Of a DNA stretch of 64,000 bases, positions 24,649 through 37,940 are shown in pieces. The stretch is from the NCBI GenBank assembly GCA_916048055.1, contig CAJZHL010000010.1:774001-838000 (forward strand). Reading direction: 5' to 3'. The notes beneath the pieces were generated by a model, which saw only the letters and a list, made by a program, of their open reading frames with translations, had not been told where the DNA came from and ran no database searches. How positions within the stretch are numbered: the stretch's first letter is position 1; every line of letters begins with the position of its first letter. A program made the translations under genes and the position numbers. The DNA comes from Pedinophyceae sp. YPF-701. Its lineage: Eukaryota > Chlorophyta > Pedinophyceae.

Positions 24649-26081
24649 ATGACTCCGCTCGCCTTTTCTCCGGTCGAGGTGCGTCTACCTGCACAGAGCG
24701 ACCACGAACGCTTCCTTCAAGAGCGCGCCGTACGGGCTGTCGCTGCGTCCGCACGATGGAACGCTGCTGTCACCCTTGCGTGAAGCATCAACAGATTGCG
24801 ACTGTTTCTCGAAACGCGGCGTCTGCAGGCTGCAATTGGCGGTGGCATCCTCGGCATGAGTACTCTCATCAAGTTGCTGGGCAACGGTCGCGTCACGGGA
24901 CTGAGCGGCACGTTCAAGGGGCTTCTCAGCGCGGAGGGCCGCAAGGACAGGTGGAGGCTCGACTACGTCGCAGGGATGGCCCTCGGGGGCCTCCTGGCGA
25001 TCAAGTTGCTCGGACCCGCGAGCTTCATCGACGCGCTGCCAGCCTCGTTCACGATCGAGGTGCGAACAGCGCCCGCGCGCACGGATTGGGTGTGCATCAG
25101 ATCAGATGTGCGCAGCCGCTCACACCGCGCCGCCGCTGCCCGCGTGCGCGCAGAGAGCCGTGCTCGCCGGATCGCTCGTCGGCCTCGGGTCGGCCATGGG
25201 CAACGGCTGCACGTCCGGCCACGGCCTGTGCGGCAACGCGCGACTCTCGCCGCGCTCCATGCTGTTCACTGTGGTGATGATGGTGTCCGGCGCCGCCACC
25301 GCCGCGATCGCCAACACCCCCGACGCCCTCGGCCTCGCGAGGGAGTCGGCCATCGCCAACATGGCACTGCCCAGGTGCGCCGCGAGCCGCAGCACAGCGG
25401 CACGCCCCGCCACGCGCCACTGTGGCGTGTCGCCCGCCGTGACGAACCTCGAGGCTGCGCGCCCGCGTCTCACCAGCCCTATATCCTCCTTCCCGCCCCC
25501 TCTGCAGCGTCTCGTCGATCCTCCCCGCGCTGTCGATGCTCGGCGTCGCCACCGTGACCACCGTCATCACGGCCGTCCGCGCGTTCCGCAGCGGCGCGGC
25601 GAAGCCCCCGCGCTCGGAGCTCCTCTCCCAGGGCGTCGAGATCGTCGCGGGCGCGATGTTCGCGTTCGGCCTCGCGGTCTCCGGCATGACGCGCCCCGCG
25701 AAGGTTGCCGGCTTCCTGTCGGTGCTGCACCCCGCGTGGGACCCCTCGCTCGCGCTCGTGATGGGCGCGGCGCTCGCCATCTCCATGCCCGTCACGCTGA
25801 CGTTCCTCAAGCGCACCCAGCCGAGCACGGGCATGACGTGCGGCCCAGCGTACTGCAGCAACGTGTCGGTGCCGCGCCGGTCCGACATCACGCCGGAGCT
25901 GGTCGCGGGCGCGGCGATCTTCGGCGCCGGCTGGGGCGTCGGCGGGGTGTGTCCAGGCCCCGCCATGGTCAACTTGCTCGTGCCGTCGCCGCAGATCGCG
26001 GCCTTCTTCGGGGCCATGCTCGCGGCGTTCTGGATGCACGGCGCGATGAACAAGGCCACCGCGACCAAGGTCAAGGCGTGA
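24649..26081 (+). CDS. YeeE/YedE-family sulfur-compound transporter
   Basis: Four exons, 24649-24678, 24829-25059, 25154-25374 and 25508-26081, all in phase, give 351 residues starting [10 protein letters not shown]. Both halves of the internally duplicated YeeE/YedE fold are present, each with its signature: [12 protein letters not shown] in the first, [14 protein letters not shown] in the second. In bacteria such proteins import thiosulfate, with conserved cysteines relaying the substrate; the cysteines at these positions are kept here. Nine or so hydrophobic segments are visible, so it is an integral membrane protein. The family is mainly bacterial, but three ordinary introns show a settled nuclear gene. 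The ten-residue first exon rests on phase and on the family's TP-x-x-A start, so it is slightly less certain. Confidence 0.85.
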
Positions 26082-26592
26082 GGGGCGGGACCCGCGGGCG
26101 AGGATCTGCGCGGCGATGGGCCTATATACGCTTTGGGTGCTCATCGTCCGGCGCCCCAAGGCGCACGACACGGCGCTCAACTCAACACCTACGGGCAGGA
26201 CAAAATGTTCTCCGTTGTTCTGGCTGCGCGGTGTTTTGTTGGGATTCGTGTCGTGCGAATTGGGTGCCGCGGGGCGTTCGCGAACATCCGCAGCGTGTGG
26301 GTCCACCTCTGTGAGGGTCGTTGATGCACTGTCACTGCCTTGTCGCTTACTGGTCGCCGCCCTCCCGGCGACGTGCGACGTCTTGCCCGGCCGGTGCAGC
26401 CGAATGGCTCAATTTCGCCGACATGTCCCGCGTCTGACTGGGACGGGCACACACCCGTCAACAACCCCAGGGGCCGCTCAGCGCGAGGCGTCACGCCGGA
26501 CGCCGAATACCCCGCGCCGGCCAGCCGCGCAACACATGCACATGCTCGGGTGGAAGTGACACGGTGAGGGAGCGCAGAGACACACCGCCACC
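26082..26592. other. Intergenic, YeeE-like gene to UTP7
   Basis: About 510 bases between two plus-strand genes. No gene, repeat or RNA recognised. Confidence 0.4.
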
Positions 26593-28985
26593 ATGGCGGC
26601 AGAGGCTCCCGCGAGCAGTGATGGCGCGCGCAAGGGGGCAGGACGGAAGCGGGGAGGGTCGGGAGAGGCGGAGACGCACGAGAAGCGCATGAAGAAGTTC
26701 TCGCGAGGGTCGGGCGTGGACACGAAGGGCATCGAGGACAAGAAGCTGCGCGGCCAGCTGAAGTACAAGTGAGTCGCCCGCAGCGGTGGCGACACCGCAC
26801 CGCCGCCGCGCGTGCTGTGCTGAGGCTGCCGGGAACGATCCACCTGCGCGCCCCGGCGGCGAATGCCGCGCCACCGTCGGCGTCAATGCGCGTACGTCGG
26901 ACGCTCGTGCGCACCGGCCGCAGCCCGTCTCTCCGCGGGCGCTCGCGCCTTTCGTTCCATGCGGGCACGCCGGCCCACGCGCGACAGAGAGATATGGTTC
27001 CAGCGCTCCTGCGCGGTCCGTCGCGCCCGCAGGGAGAGGGTGTATCGCGAGGCGGCCCACCAAGCCGCCAAGGTGGAGCAGTGGCTGTTGCCGTCCGACG
27101 CCGGCTCCCTCGAGGCCGAGGGCGTTGAGCGCACGTACCAGTTCAAACAGCGCGACATCGTCCCGGAGGTGGGCGCGGGAGCCGCGAAACTCGCCCTGGA
27201 CATCTCGCTCCCGCAGCTGGGCCCCTACCGCTGCGCGTTCACGCGGGATGGGACCACGGTGCGCGCACGCCGCCGCCCGCCCGCTCCGTCCCTGGCACCG
27301 GCCTCGTCCGCGAGCGCCGTCCCGGGCCGCAGCGAGGCCCCGGCGGCGTCATCGCAGCGCTGTTGTCGTGGAAGTGTGCACACTAGACTGTGCACAGTCC
27401 AGTCGCAGCGCCGTGCCTGACAGCGCCGTGTGCGGTACGTGCGGGGCGTGCAGATGGTGCTCGGGGGGCGGAAGGGCCACCTGGCGTCGATGCGGTGGAA
27501 GGAGGGCAGGTTGAACACCGAGGTGCAGGTGCGGGAGACGGTGCGGGACGTGGTGGTGCTGCACAACGACCAGTTCTTCGCGGCCGCGCAGAAGCGCTTC
27601 ACATACATATACGACAAGCGCGGGATCGAGATCCACCGCCTCGACGTGAGCAACACCCCTCACCATCACACTCCCTGCCCGCACCGCACGGCGCAGCCCT
27701 GTGCGTCCGCGCCCCCCACCGCCTGCCAGCCCGCGCGGTGCGCCGCAGGACCACACGGACGTCGCGCGCCTCGAGTTCCTGCCCCACCACTTCCTGCTGT
27801 GCTCCGTGGGCAAGGCGGGCGTGCTCGCGTACCAGGACACGTCCACGGGGCGCGTCGTGGCGCACCACCGCACGCGCCGCGGCCCGTGCGCGGCGATGCG
27901 GCAGAACCCGTGGAACGCGGTGGTGTGCCTGGGGCACTCCAACGGCACGGTGACCATGTGGACGCCCAACCTGACGACGCCCGCGGTGTCGATGCTGTGC
28001 CACCGCGGCCCCGTGCGCGACGTCGCGGTCGACGGCTCGGGCCGGTACATGGTCACGGCGGGCGCGGACTCGCTGGTGAAGGTGTGGGACGTGCGAACGT
28101 ACCGGGAGGTGCACTCGTACTTCAGCCACGCGCCGGTGGACTGCGTGGACGTGTCGCAGCGCGGAATGCTCGCGATCGGGTGGGGGCGGAAGGTCCAGGT
28201 GTGGCGGGACGCGCTGGCGACGAAAGCAAAGGCGCCCTACATGGTGCACGAGCTGCCGGCGGGGGGGCTGAGCGGGCTGCGGTTCTGCCCGTACGAGGAC
28301 GTGCTCGCGTGCGGGCACGGCGGGGGGCTGTCGACGATGCTCGTGCCGGGCGCGGGGGAGCCGAACTTCGACAGTTGGGTGGCGGACCCGTTCCAGGGGA
28401 GGAAGGCGCGGCAGGAGATGGAGGTGCGGCAGCTGCTGGACAAGCTGCAGCCGGAGATGATCGTGCTGGACCCGGGATCGGTTGGGCGCGTGCGGAAGGA
28501 GCCGGCGGAGGTGCAGAGGGAGCGGGCGGAGGCGGCGCGGCGGGCGAACGCGGACAAGGCGGCGGCGCAGCGGGAGAAGAACGAGGCGCGGACGAAGATG
28601 AAGGGGAAGAACAAGCCGACGCGCAAGTGAGTGGCGGGGCGCGAGCCGGCGCTGATTCCTACCTGTGGTGACTCCCGCATGTTGAATCATCGACTGAACA
28701 TCTCCATATATGCTACCATTCTTCTTTCATTCCACGTTAAATTCTATCTTTCCTCTGCTCCATTGGCTATGACGTTCCATTCGTCCCTCACAATCTTTGC
28801 CATTTGTCCGGGGGTCTCGCAGGCATCGGAAGAAGCAGGACAACGTCATCCGCGAGCGCAAGGACGAGATCAAGGGGAAGATGCGGCAGCAGGGCGTCGC
28901 CGCGGAGCGCGCGACCTCCCGCGCCGGCCAAGCCCCGCCGCCCGAAGACGTCCCCCGCGCCCTCGCCCGGCTCTACCAGCGCTGA
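26593..28985 (+). CDS. UTP7: U3 snoRNP-associated WD-repeat protein Utp7/WDR46
   Basis: Component of the small-subunit processome in the nucleolus, needed for 18S rRNA maturation. Exons: 26593-26768, 27033-27258, 27454-27645, 27749-28626, 28823-28985, all in phase. The first exon (59 codons) is basic and ends KLRGQLKYK. The rest matches the family: LGPYRCAFTRDG, LGGRKGHLASMRWK, FFAAAQKRFTYIYD, then WD repeats (DSLVKVWDVRTYREVHSYF), and a BING4-type C-terminus with NFDSWVADPFQGRKARQE. The tail is Lys/Arg-rich with RKKQDNVIRERK. The final intron (28627-28822) contains an AT-rich stretch unlike the rest of the window. It ends only 68 bases from the SEC31 stop codon, in convergent orientation. 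Confidence 0.9.
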
Positions 28986-29053
28986 CGCAACTGTGAATAC
29001 TTCTGCCTCAAGCAATCGCAGTCACACGCACGCGTACGTCCCCGCGCGCCCGC

Positions 29054-32000
29054 CTAGTGCAGGACGCCCATGAGGCGCAGGAGCCTCTTGAGTGCCGTGG
29101 CCCACTGGCTGCACGAGTCGAACTCCTCCTTGACGATCGTCGTCACCGCCTGGCCGACGGCGGCCGCGTCCTGCCGGTCGAGCGCCTGGCTCAGTCCGAC
29201 CAGCTTCTGCAGCACGCGCTCCTTGACCCCCCCCTGACTCAGCTGCCACGCCAGCACCCCGAACTTCTTGCCCGCGTCGTCAACGGCCTTGCGGTGCTGC
29301 GGGCTCAGCTGCATGCCGCTGCAGTGCTTCCACACGCGCCCGAACGACGCGACGATCGCGCGGCCCTGCGCGTCCAGCGACGACGCGTCGAACGTCGCGA
29401 TGGAGATGTCCGCCGGCGGCTGCGCAGGCGGCGCCGGCTTCGGCGCCGGCGCGTTGTACCCGGGCATGCCGCCGCCGTACGGGCCCTGGCTTTTCGGGGG
29501 AGTCGGGCCCGACGCCGGCGTGTTCGGCGCCGGGGCGGGCTGCGGCACGAACATGCCCGGCTGCTGCGCCTGTGGCGCCTGCTGCTGCTGGCCATACCCG
29601 CCGGACGTGCGCGGGTCCCCGCCGTACGCGCCGCCGCTGGCCGCGTGCGCGGCGGGCTGCGGCACCATCATGCCGGGCTGCGGCTGCGCGGCGTGGCCCG
29701 AGTAGCCCGACGACGCCGGCGCCTGCGGGGCGCGCGGCGCGGGCATGTACTGCGTCGCCGCGGCGCCCGCGGGGGTCGACGTCCCCGCGTACGGCGAGCC
29801 CGCGGGCTTCGCGTACGCGGCCGGCGCGGCCGAGGCGCCGTACGCGGCGGGGGTCTGCGCGCTGTACCCCGGCTCCTGCTGCGGGGGAGGGTTGTACGCT
29901 GCGGGCTGCTGGCGCGGGGCGTTGTACGCCGCAGGCTGCTGTTGCTGTTGCTGCTGCGGCTGCGTCTGCGGCTGCTGCGGCTGCGACACGGAGGTCTGCT
30001 TCCAGACCGGCTGCTGCTGCGGCGCGGGCTGCGCTGGCCGGTAGGCCGTCTGTTGCTGCGCCTGGGGCTGCTGGTACGACGCCTGGGGCTGCTGATAGGA
30101 CGCCTGGGGCTGCTGGTACGACGTCTGCGGCGCGGCCTGCTGCCCCCAGCCCTGCGCGGCCTGCTGCTGCGAGTGCGTGGACTGCGCGCCCCACCCGTCG
30201 TAGCCCGCGCCCTGCCCGCCGTGCGCGGTCGGCGACGGCGCGGCGGGCTCCTCCTGGACCACGGGGTAGACCTCCTCCCCGACGAACGGGAACGGCGGCT
30301 GCGGGACCGCCGCCGCGTTGTCCCACCACGACCGTGCAATGCGGTCCCGCAGCACCGCCGTCGGGCCCGCCTCCTCCCCCGGAACCATGTCGAGGAACTG
30401 CAGCGCGAGGTCCATGCGGCCCTGCGACACCAGGATGCCCGCGTAGTCCGACACGAGCTTGCCGAGCCGCTCGGGGGCCTCGGCGCCGCCCGACGCCGCC
30501 GCCAGCACCAGGCCCTTCTCGAGCGCGGCGTGCAGGTCGGTGGGGGACGGCGACCCTCCGAGGCCGCGGCACCACGCCGAGACGGCCTGGTCGACGTTCC
30601 CGCCGCACACGAAGACCAGCGTGGCCTCGTGGACGCGCGCGGCCTTGGAGAGGCGGTGCCCGAGGAGCGCGCACAGGTCGCGCCAGGCGTCGGTGGGCGC
30701 GTAGGTGCACAGCAGCGCGAGCGTCTCGCGCCAGAGCGCGACGGGGCGCGTCTTCACGAGGCCCGTGAGGTCGCCGGACGCGATGGCCGCCGCTGTCGCC
30801 ACGTACGGCCGGCTGGCCGCGGCCCGCGCCGTGAACACCTGCTGCGCGGCCGCCAGCAGCGCGGGCCCGCCGAGGGACGCGAGCAGCAGCGCGTCAGCCA
30901 TGCGCCCCGCGGAGATCGCGGCGCCCACAGCCCCCTCGAAGTCCCCGGTGAGCAGCGCACCCTGCACCGCCTTGTCCGTCTCGTCCGTGGACTCCCACGC
31001 CGCGTCCGCGGACGCCTCCTCCTTGACGGCGGCCTCCGGCGCCGCGCCGCCCGCGGGGGGCTGCAGCGACATCGCGGCGAGGTCATCAAAGAAGGACGAC
31101 GGGTCCGCGCCGTCCGCCGGCGGAGGCGCGTGCGCGTCGCCGTTCGCCGACGCCTGCGCGGCGGCGAGCGACTGCTCGGCCTGCCCGAGATCCGCGACCT
31201 CCTGCCGGCGCTCCGGCGGCCGCTCGAAGCCCAGGAAGTCGAGCAGGCGCCCGCGGGCGTCGGCGTCGAACTGCCCCGCCAACAGCCGCCAGACCGCGCC
31301 CTCCGGCGACCCCTGCGCGTCGGCCTCGCCCTGCCGGCGCTGGCACAGCTGCAGCAGCGCGGAGGGGTCCCGCGCGCCGACCGCCTGCCCGAAGGCCTCG
31401 CACAGGCTGACCAGGTCGGTCTCAGTCTGCACTTGGCTCACCGTCACGCGCCCCGACGTGCGCGCGGGCTGCGCGGGGTCCGGCCCGGGCGCGCGGCTGT
31501 TCGCGACCGACACCAGCCGCGTCCCGAACGCGAACGACGCCGCGGCCGGCCGCTGCATCCAGTTGGGCGGCTTGGCCAGCGGGCGCGAGGGCCCCGACGG
31601 CACGAGCACCGTCGAGAAGTCCTCGCGGACCTCCTCGCGCATCTCGGGCGCGGTGCACGCGAGCAGCGACGACAGCGTCACGCGGCCGTCGAACGACGAC
31701 GTCGCAAACACCCCGGGCTCCGTCGGGCACCACGCCACGCAGAAGTTGTAGTTCGACCCGCTGCCGGGCCGCCCGGCCACCTCGCACACCGTCGACCCCG
31801 TGGGGACGTCCCAGCAGACCGTGCGGTTGTCCTTCGCGCACGTCAGCAGCAGCGAGGGGTCGTGCGGCGACCACGACGCCGCCAGCACGCCCTTGTGGTG
31901 CCCCGCGATCTCCCGCACCGGCGACTGCGAGTTCCGCAGGTCCCACAGCTGCAGCGTCGGGCACGCGTCCTCGACGGACGCCACGATGAGCTGCGTGCCC

Positions 32001-33038
32001 ACCTCGGGGTGCCACTGCAGCGCGCTGCACCGCCGCGCGGACGCCGGGTCGCGGAACGAGATGACGGGCTTCTGCCGCCGGAGGTCCCACACCACGGTGG
32101 TGCCCGTGTTGCTGGTGGAGGCGAGGATGTGCTGAACCTTGCGGTGCCACGAGAGGTGCGCGATGTCGCCCTGCGGGTGCGGCGGAGGGTGGGCGCGCGG
32201 CGGGTGTGGGTGGCACGCGGCGTCGCGGGAGCTGCGTGCGTGTGTGTGTGCGTGGCGGTGGGCGCGCGGTGGGTGGGCCGGGCACGCGGGAGGTGCGTGT
32301 GTGTGTGGGCTTGCCTTGGGGCTCTGGCCGTCGGTGCCGAGGGCCGGGAGGAGGGAGGGGCTGGCGGGGTTGTTGAGGTCCCAGATGCAGAGCTCGCCGT
32401 CGTCCCCGCCGGACGCGAGGAGCCACGGCGACGTGCTGCTCGGGCAGAACTCGAGGCCGCGGACAGCGCCCTTGTGCTTCTGGAGGGTGGCGACCTGGCA
32501 GGAGGCCTTGCTGGGGCTCTGGGTGCCGATGATCTTCGAGGGGTCCCAGACGCACACGACGCCGTCGGCCAGCCCGCCGGCGAGCAGCCCGCGCGAGCTG
32601 GGGGACGAGCACCCGCCCCACGCCAGGCGGTGGAAGCGCTCGGGGGCGGGGACGGCGCCGCCTGCGAGCGAGCACTCCCCGGTTGCCTGGTCGAGATCGA
32701 GGTTGAAGATCTGCAGCGGACGGGGGCGCGCGTAATGCGCGTTTACGCGTCCTGTGAGGGCGCGCGGTCCACTTGCACCATAGGTCGGGTCTGGGCGCCG
32801 CGCGGTGGGGGCGCGGGCGGCGTGGCCGGCTGCGGAGAATGGCCTGTGAGAAATGTCGTGGCCGTGCGCGCGGGATCGCCTGCGGACGGCTGGGGCAGGT
32901 GTTGCGTGTACGAACCTCGAGCGTCGAGTTCGTGGAGAAGCTCATGTCGATCGCCCCGGACATGGATCCCGTCGCGATGTACGGCGCATTTGGGCAGAAG
33001 GCCGTCGTGGCCGCCCTGTCGATCTGTTTGATCGCCAT
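29054..33038 (-). CDS. SEC31: COPII coat subunit SEC31
   Basis: Outer-coat protein of COPII vesicles that bud from the ER. Exons 32916-33038, 32315-32710 and 29054-32170 join in phase to about 1,211 residues. The N-terminal WD propeller is clear (FSTNSTLEIFNLDLD, HKGAVRGLEFCPSS, HILASTSNTGTTVVWDLRRQ, HHKGVLAASWSPHD), followed by the helical solenoid and a Pro/Gln/Ala/Tyr-rich region, which in this family binds Sec23, then a compact helical C-terminal domain. The proline-rich part has a short direct repeat, SYQQPQA three times. The intron at 32171-32314 has no GT donor; it starts GCAAGC, a GC-AG intron. Start ATG at 33038 gives MAIKQIDRAA, typical for Sec31. Divergent from DPM1. Confidence 0.92.
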
Positions 33039-33583
33039 GGTGGTCGCTGGAGGCTGGTCAGTGAAAGAGACAAACTAAGGCGCTCCCACGCGACCCACAG
33101 ACACTAATAGCGCTGCCCAGGGACGTCGGCGCACTATGCTGGCAGCGCAGCGTGCGCCACAACGTGTCCTTCACGAGCAACCGCGCCGGGAGGCCCGTGG
33201 CGCGCACAAAAGCTGGTCCTGAGGGCAAACGAGCGATCAGGTTGCGTCTGCCTGCCGACCTGCGCGGCGCAACAGCCTGCGATGCGCGTGGCAGCGGTCA
33301 ATCATGTGCCGCCGGCGCGCGCACCCGCGCGCCGTTGCGCCCAGGCGCGCCGCGGGGCCAAACTGGCTGCGTGCCCGACAGCTGCTGGCCAACATCCCCG
33401 CGCCCGGTCTGTCTGGCCGCAACAAGGCCGCGGGGCCGCGAGGAGCAGCGCAGAGGAGGTGGAGATGCCGGCGTGGGCGTAGGAGGGTCTGACGTTCGCG
33501 TAGTTCGCGACAGAACCGCTGGCGCGACCTCGTAGCGTGGGGCCGCTGGTAGGTGTGCGCGAGCGGGTCGGGGCGAGGGCGGC
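33039..33583. other. Divergent intergenic region, SEC31 and DPM1
   Basis: 545 bases between two start codons. No clear motif, repeat or RNA gene seen. Confidence 0.4.
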
Positions 33584-35073
<1,490 letters not shown>

Positions 35074-35179
35074 CCCGGACCGGACGCCACAACGCGCGCA
35101 GTACTCCGCGCGCTAGCTTCGCGAGCAAGCCGGATCCTCTCACGCACGCCAGCCGCCCCCACCGACCGCCTCCAAGGTG

Positions 35180-36578
35180 CTACTCTCCGCCATCTTGTTC
35201 TGCGCCGTCGCCCGCGGGCGCCGGCGTCTCCTTCTCCTCGTCCACGAAGCACACAAGCTTGCGCGCGAACGTCAGGTACCCCGTGTGCCCGCGTGCGCCG
35301 TTCTGCGGCTTTGTGCGCACAACCCTCTCGGGCACCACCTCCGTCGCCGTCGGCCCCGGCTCCGCCGCCCCAGCGCCCTGCGACGCGCCCTCCGCCGCCC
35401 CGCCCCCGTCCTCCGTCCTCGCGCGCTTCGCCCGCCGCTTCTCGAACTGCACGAGCACCACACACGCACGCAACCATTGCACAACTACCCCACCCTCGCG
35501 CGACAGCGCCGCTGACTATGCGCCAACGCCGGTACGGAGCCAGAGCACGGCTCTTGCGCGGCGGCGCAGGCGCCCGTGCCCCGCGGCCCGTCCGTCTCAC
35601 CTCCCGCTCGTACGACGCGTTCAGGTCCTCCACCCACTTGTCCAGGTCCTCCACGGGCCGCTCCCGCCACACGTCGTATATCCGCAGCAGGATCTCGAAC
35701 GTCCGGATCTCCCCGAACCCCTCGTTCGCGAGCTCCAGGCACGTGCGCTGCACCTGCTCGATGCACGGCGAGAAGCTGCAAAACACCCCGTCGCGCCGCA
35801 GGCACGCCGCGGCCGACTTGACGACCACGTACGGCCGCGGAAGATCAAGAAACACCGCGTCCGCGCCCCCGGCGTGCGCGTCCGGGAACCCCAGGCCCTC
35901 GATGTCGCGGCATGCCACCTCAACGCCGGACAGCCCGTGCCGCGCGAACTCCGCCTCGGCCTTCTTCGCGCGCTCCTCGTGGAACTCGTACGTGTACACC
36001 CTGCCCGTCGGCGCGACCGCGCGCGCCAGCGACGTCGTGAGCGACCCGCTGCCGGTCCCTGACTCGAGCACCACCGCCCCGGGCGAGAGCTCGAGCCACG
36101 CGCACACCAGCGCGATGTCCGCCGCGTACAGGATCTGCGTGCGGTGCGAGAGCGTCTGCGTCCACAGCTCGGGCGTCGGCCGCAGGAGGTAGACCCACCC
36201 TTTGCCGACCTTGGCGTTGGTCGAGTGCACCTTGGTGCCGAAGGGGAGGCCGACCCACGCCGACATGGCGAACGCGCCGAACTTGTTCTGGAACTGCCGG
36301 GACGGGTCGACGTAGACGTACTTCATCGACGAGTACGACTCGTACACCACAACGAGGTCGTTCGCCTGGATGAGGGAGCCTGCGGGGGGGGACGGCGGGC
36401 CTGCGTGCACGGGGGGCGCGGGCGTGTCGCGGGCTTGTCGTTTGGCGAGAGGCGGGTGAGGCGTGCGCGGTCGCGCGGCGCCGAGGAGGTGAAACAGGGG
36501 GGGCGGACCTGGCTGTGGCGACGGGAGGAGGACGCAGCGCGGTTCGGCGGGCGCGTCGTCGGGCTTGGCCTCTGACAT
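35180..36578 (-). CDS. TRM61: tRNA (adenine-58 N1) methyltransferase catalytic subunit Trm61
   Basis: SAM-dependent enzyme that, with Trm6, forms m1A58 in the T-loop of nuclear-encoded tRNAs. Exons 36509-36578, 35601-36379 and 35180-35446 are in phase, 371 residues. Family blocks: RPTPELWTQTLSHRTQILYAAD, the SAM-binding loop ESGTGSGS, VYTYEFHEERA, AVFLDLPRP, FCSFSPCIEQVQRTC and, in the last exon, RGHTGYLTFARK. The N-terminal domain has an insert (YSSMKYVYVDPSRQF) compared with the human protein. A basic, Ala/Gly-rich linker precedes the last block. The first intron keeps the frame open, so the exon 1 boundary is inferred from the absence of family similarity in the Pro-rich stretch. Its 3' end lies 106 bases from that of DPM1. 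Confidence 0.9.
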
Positions 36579-37226
36579 GGTGGTTGAGGTGCTTGGGACC
36601 CGGAGCGACGCGGGCTCGGAAGCCAGGCGGGGGGCTCCGCACTGCTGCTCTTGCGAGCCGTGCCTGGGCTTCCGCGCGCGAGATACCACGCGTCAGTGCT
36701 CGCTTGACGGAGTTCGTCGTCTCGCCGAAGGATCTGCGGTGCAGTGTGTCTCTCCTGCGCGCCTGGGCGGGCGGAGCGCACTGCCGGCTGAGTGCAGACA
36801 ACTGTCCCTGTGTCAGCGCGTTCAGTCGAAGTTCCGCCAAGATGTGCCGCACCCGCAACGACTCTGTGCGTGGCGGCGCCCGGGGCGCCCTTCGCGGCGG
36901 TCCCGGCGAGGTGGCGAGGTGCTGACGGGGGGGAGGTAGTCTGCTGTCCTACTGCGCACGCCGTCACGCCGCCCGGGGCGCTCGCGGGGCCCCTGTAGCG
37001 GCGACGCCGGCACGTTCCCCGCAGTGGTGATCCGTTGCTCCCACTTTCCAGTCGAACTCTGAACTGCGCGCCCCGTGGCGAGGCCAGGCAACCGTCCCGC
37101 AGCAGCGAGTGTTCGAGTGTCCGACTGCCACCTCTGTCGGTCATCAGACACCGTTTCGCCCGCTGCGCCCGCTGGCACTGCGCTGTCCTAGGCGGAGCGC
37201 GGGCGCTCGCCCCGTCCGACCGGGCC
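36579..37226. other. Divergent intergenic region, TRM61 and small basic protein
   Basis: About 650 bases, GC-rich, between two start codons. No RNA gene or repeat recognised. Confidence 0.4.
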
Positions 37227-37811
37227 ATGTCGAAGAAAAACAACCTCAAGACCCGGCGCCGGCTTCACCAGTACTCCCTGAAGCGTACGTGCCTGGACGA
37301 CCCCCCCGCAGCCGCCGGATCGATCGCGCAGCGCAGCCAGTGCACAGACGGAGCCGCGGCGGCCGCCGGGGCGCCGCCACGCTGCCCGCTCGTGAACCGT
37401 GCACGGCGGACCAGCAGTGCTCCTGGCCTTGTGCGCCGCGCAGAGGAGGCCCAGGCCGCGAAGAAGGCGAAGCGGAAGCAGGTGAAGAAGGTGGTGAAGG
37501 ACGAGGTCAACATCGAGGTGAATGAGCTGCTCAAGGAGTTCGACCTGAGCAAGGAGCGGACGGAGGCAAAGAAGCGCGCGACGCAGGACAAGGCGGCGGC
37601 GAAGGGGGCGGCGGCGAAGAGCGGCGCGGGGGCGGCGGCGGGGGTGCAGAAGCCGAACTTCAACGTGGCGAAGTTCAAGCGCCGGGGCCCGCGGCTGCGG
37701 AAGGGCGCGGTGGTGCGCGGCATCAAGATTGTGGACGCCGCGACGCGCAAGGAGGTGGAGGAGATCCTGGCGCGCGAGCAGGAGGCGAAGGAGGCGGCGA
37801 TGGAGGAGTGA
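37227..37811 (+). CDS. Small highly basic protein, unknown function
   Basis: Two exons, 37227-37284 and 37444-37811, joined at phase 1 by a GTACGT donor, give about 141 residues. The N-terminus is MSKKNNLKTRRRLHQYSLK, followed by long Lys/Ala/Glu helices, an Ala/Lys stretch, a basic patch (FKRRGPRLRKGAVVRGIKI) and an acidic helical end. I do not recognise the family. The composition resembles small nucleolar or ribosome-assembly proteins, and several such genes are nearby, but that is only a suggestion. The ATG at 37227 is chosen because the basic N-terminus begins there and the intron sits 20 codons later. Convergent with the F-box-like LRR gene, 129 bases apart. Confidence 0.7.
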   Translation: MSKKNNLKTRRRLHQYSLKRTCLDDPPAAAGSIAQRSQCTDGAAAAAGAPPRCPLVNRARRTSSAPGLVRRAEEAQAAKKAKRKQVKKVVKDEVNIEVNELLKEFDLSKERTEAKKRATQDKAAAKGAAAKSGAGAAAGVQKPNFNVAKFKRRGPRLRKGAVVRGIKIVDAATRKEVEEILAREQEAKEAAMEE

Positions 37812-37940
37812 GTGACACGCTCAGCGCGCACGCCGCGTCCCCCGGTCTCACGCCCGACGCCGCTGCCACCTGCCAATTGCGTGTTCACATGGGCCACGAC
37901 AACGGGGGGCGGCGTGCGCGGCGCTGGCACTGGCGCGTTC

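Noticed and set aside
29057-33031. A plus-strand open frame of about 1,300 codons
   Set aside because: It is the shadow of SEC31 on the other strand, with Arg/Leu/Gly-biased, low-complexity translation and no motif.
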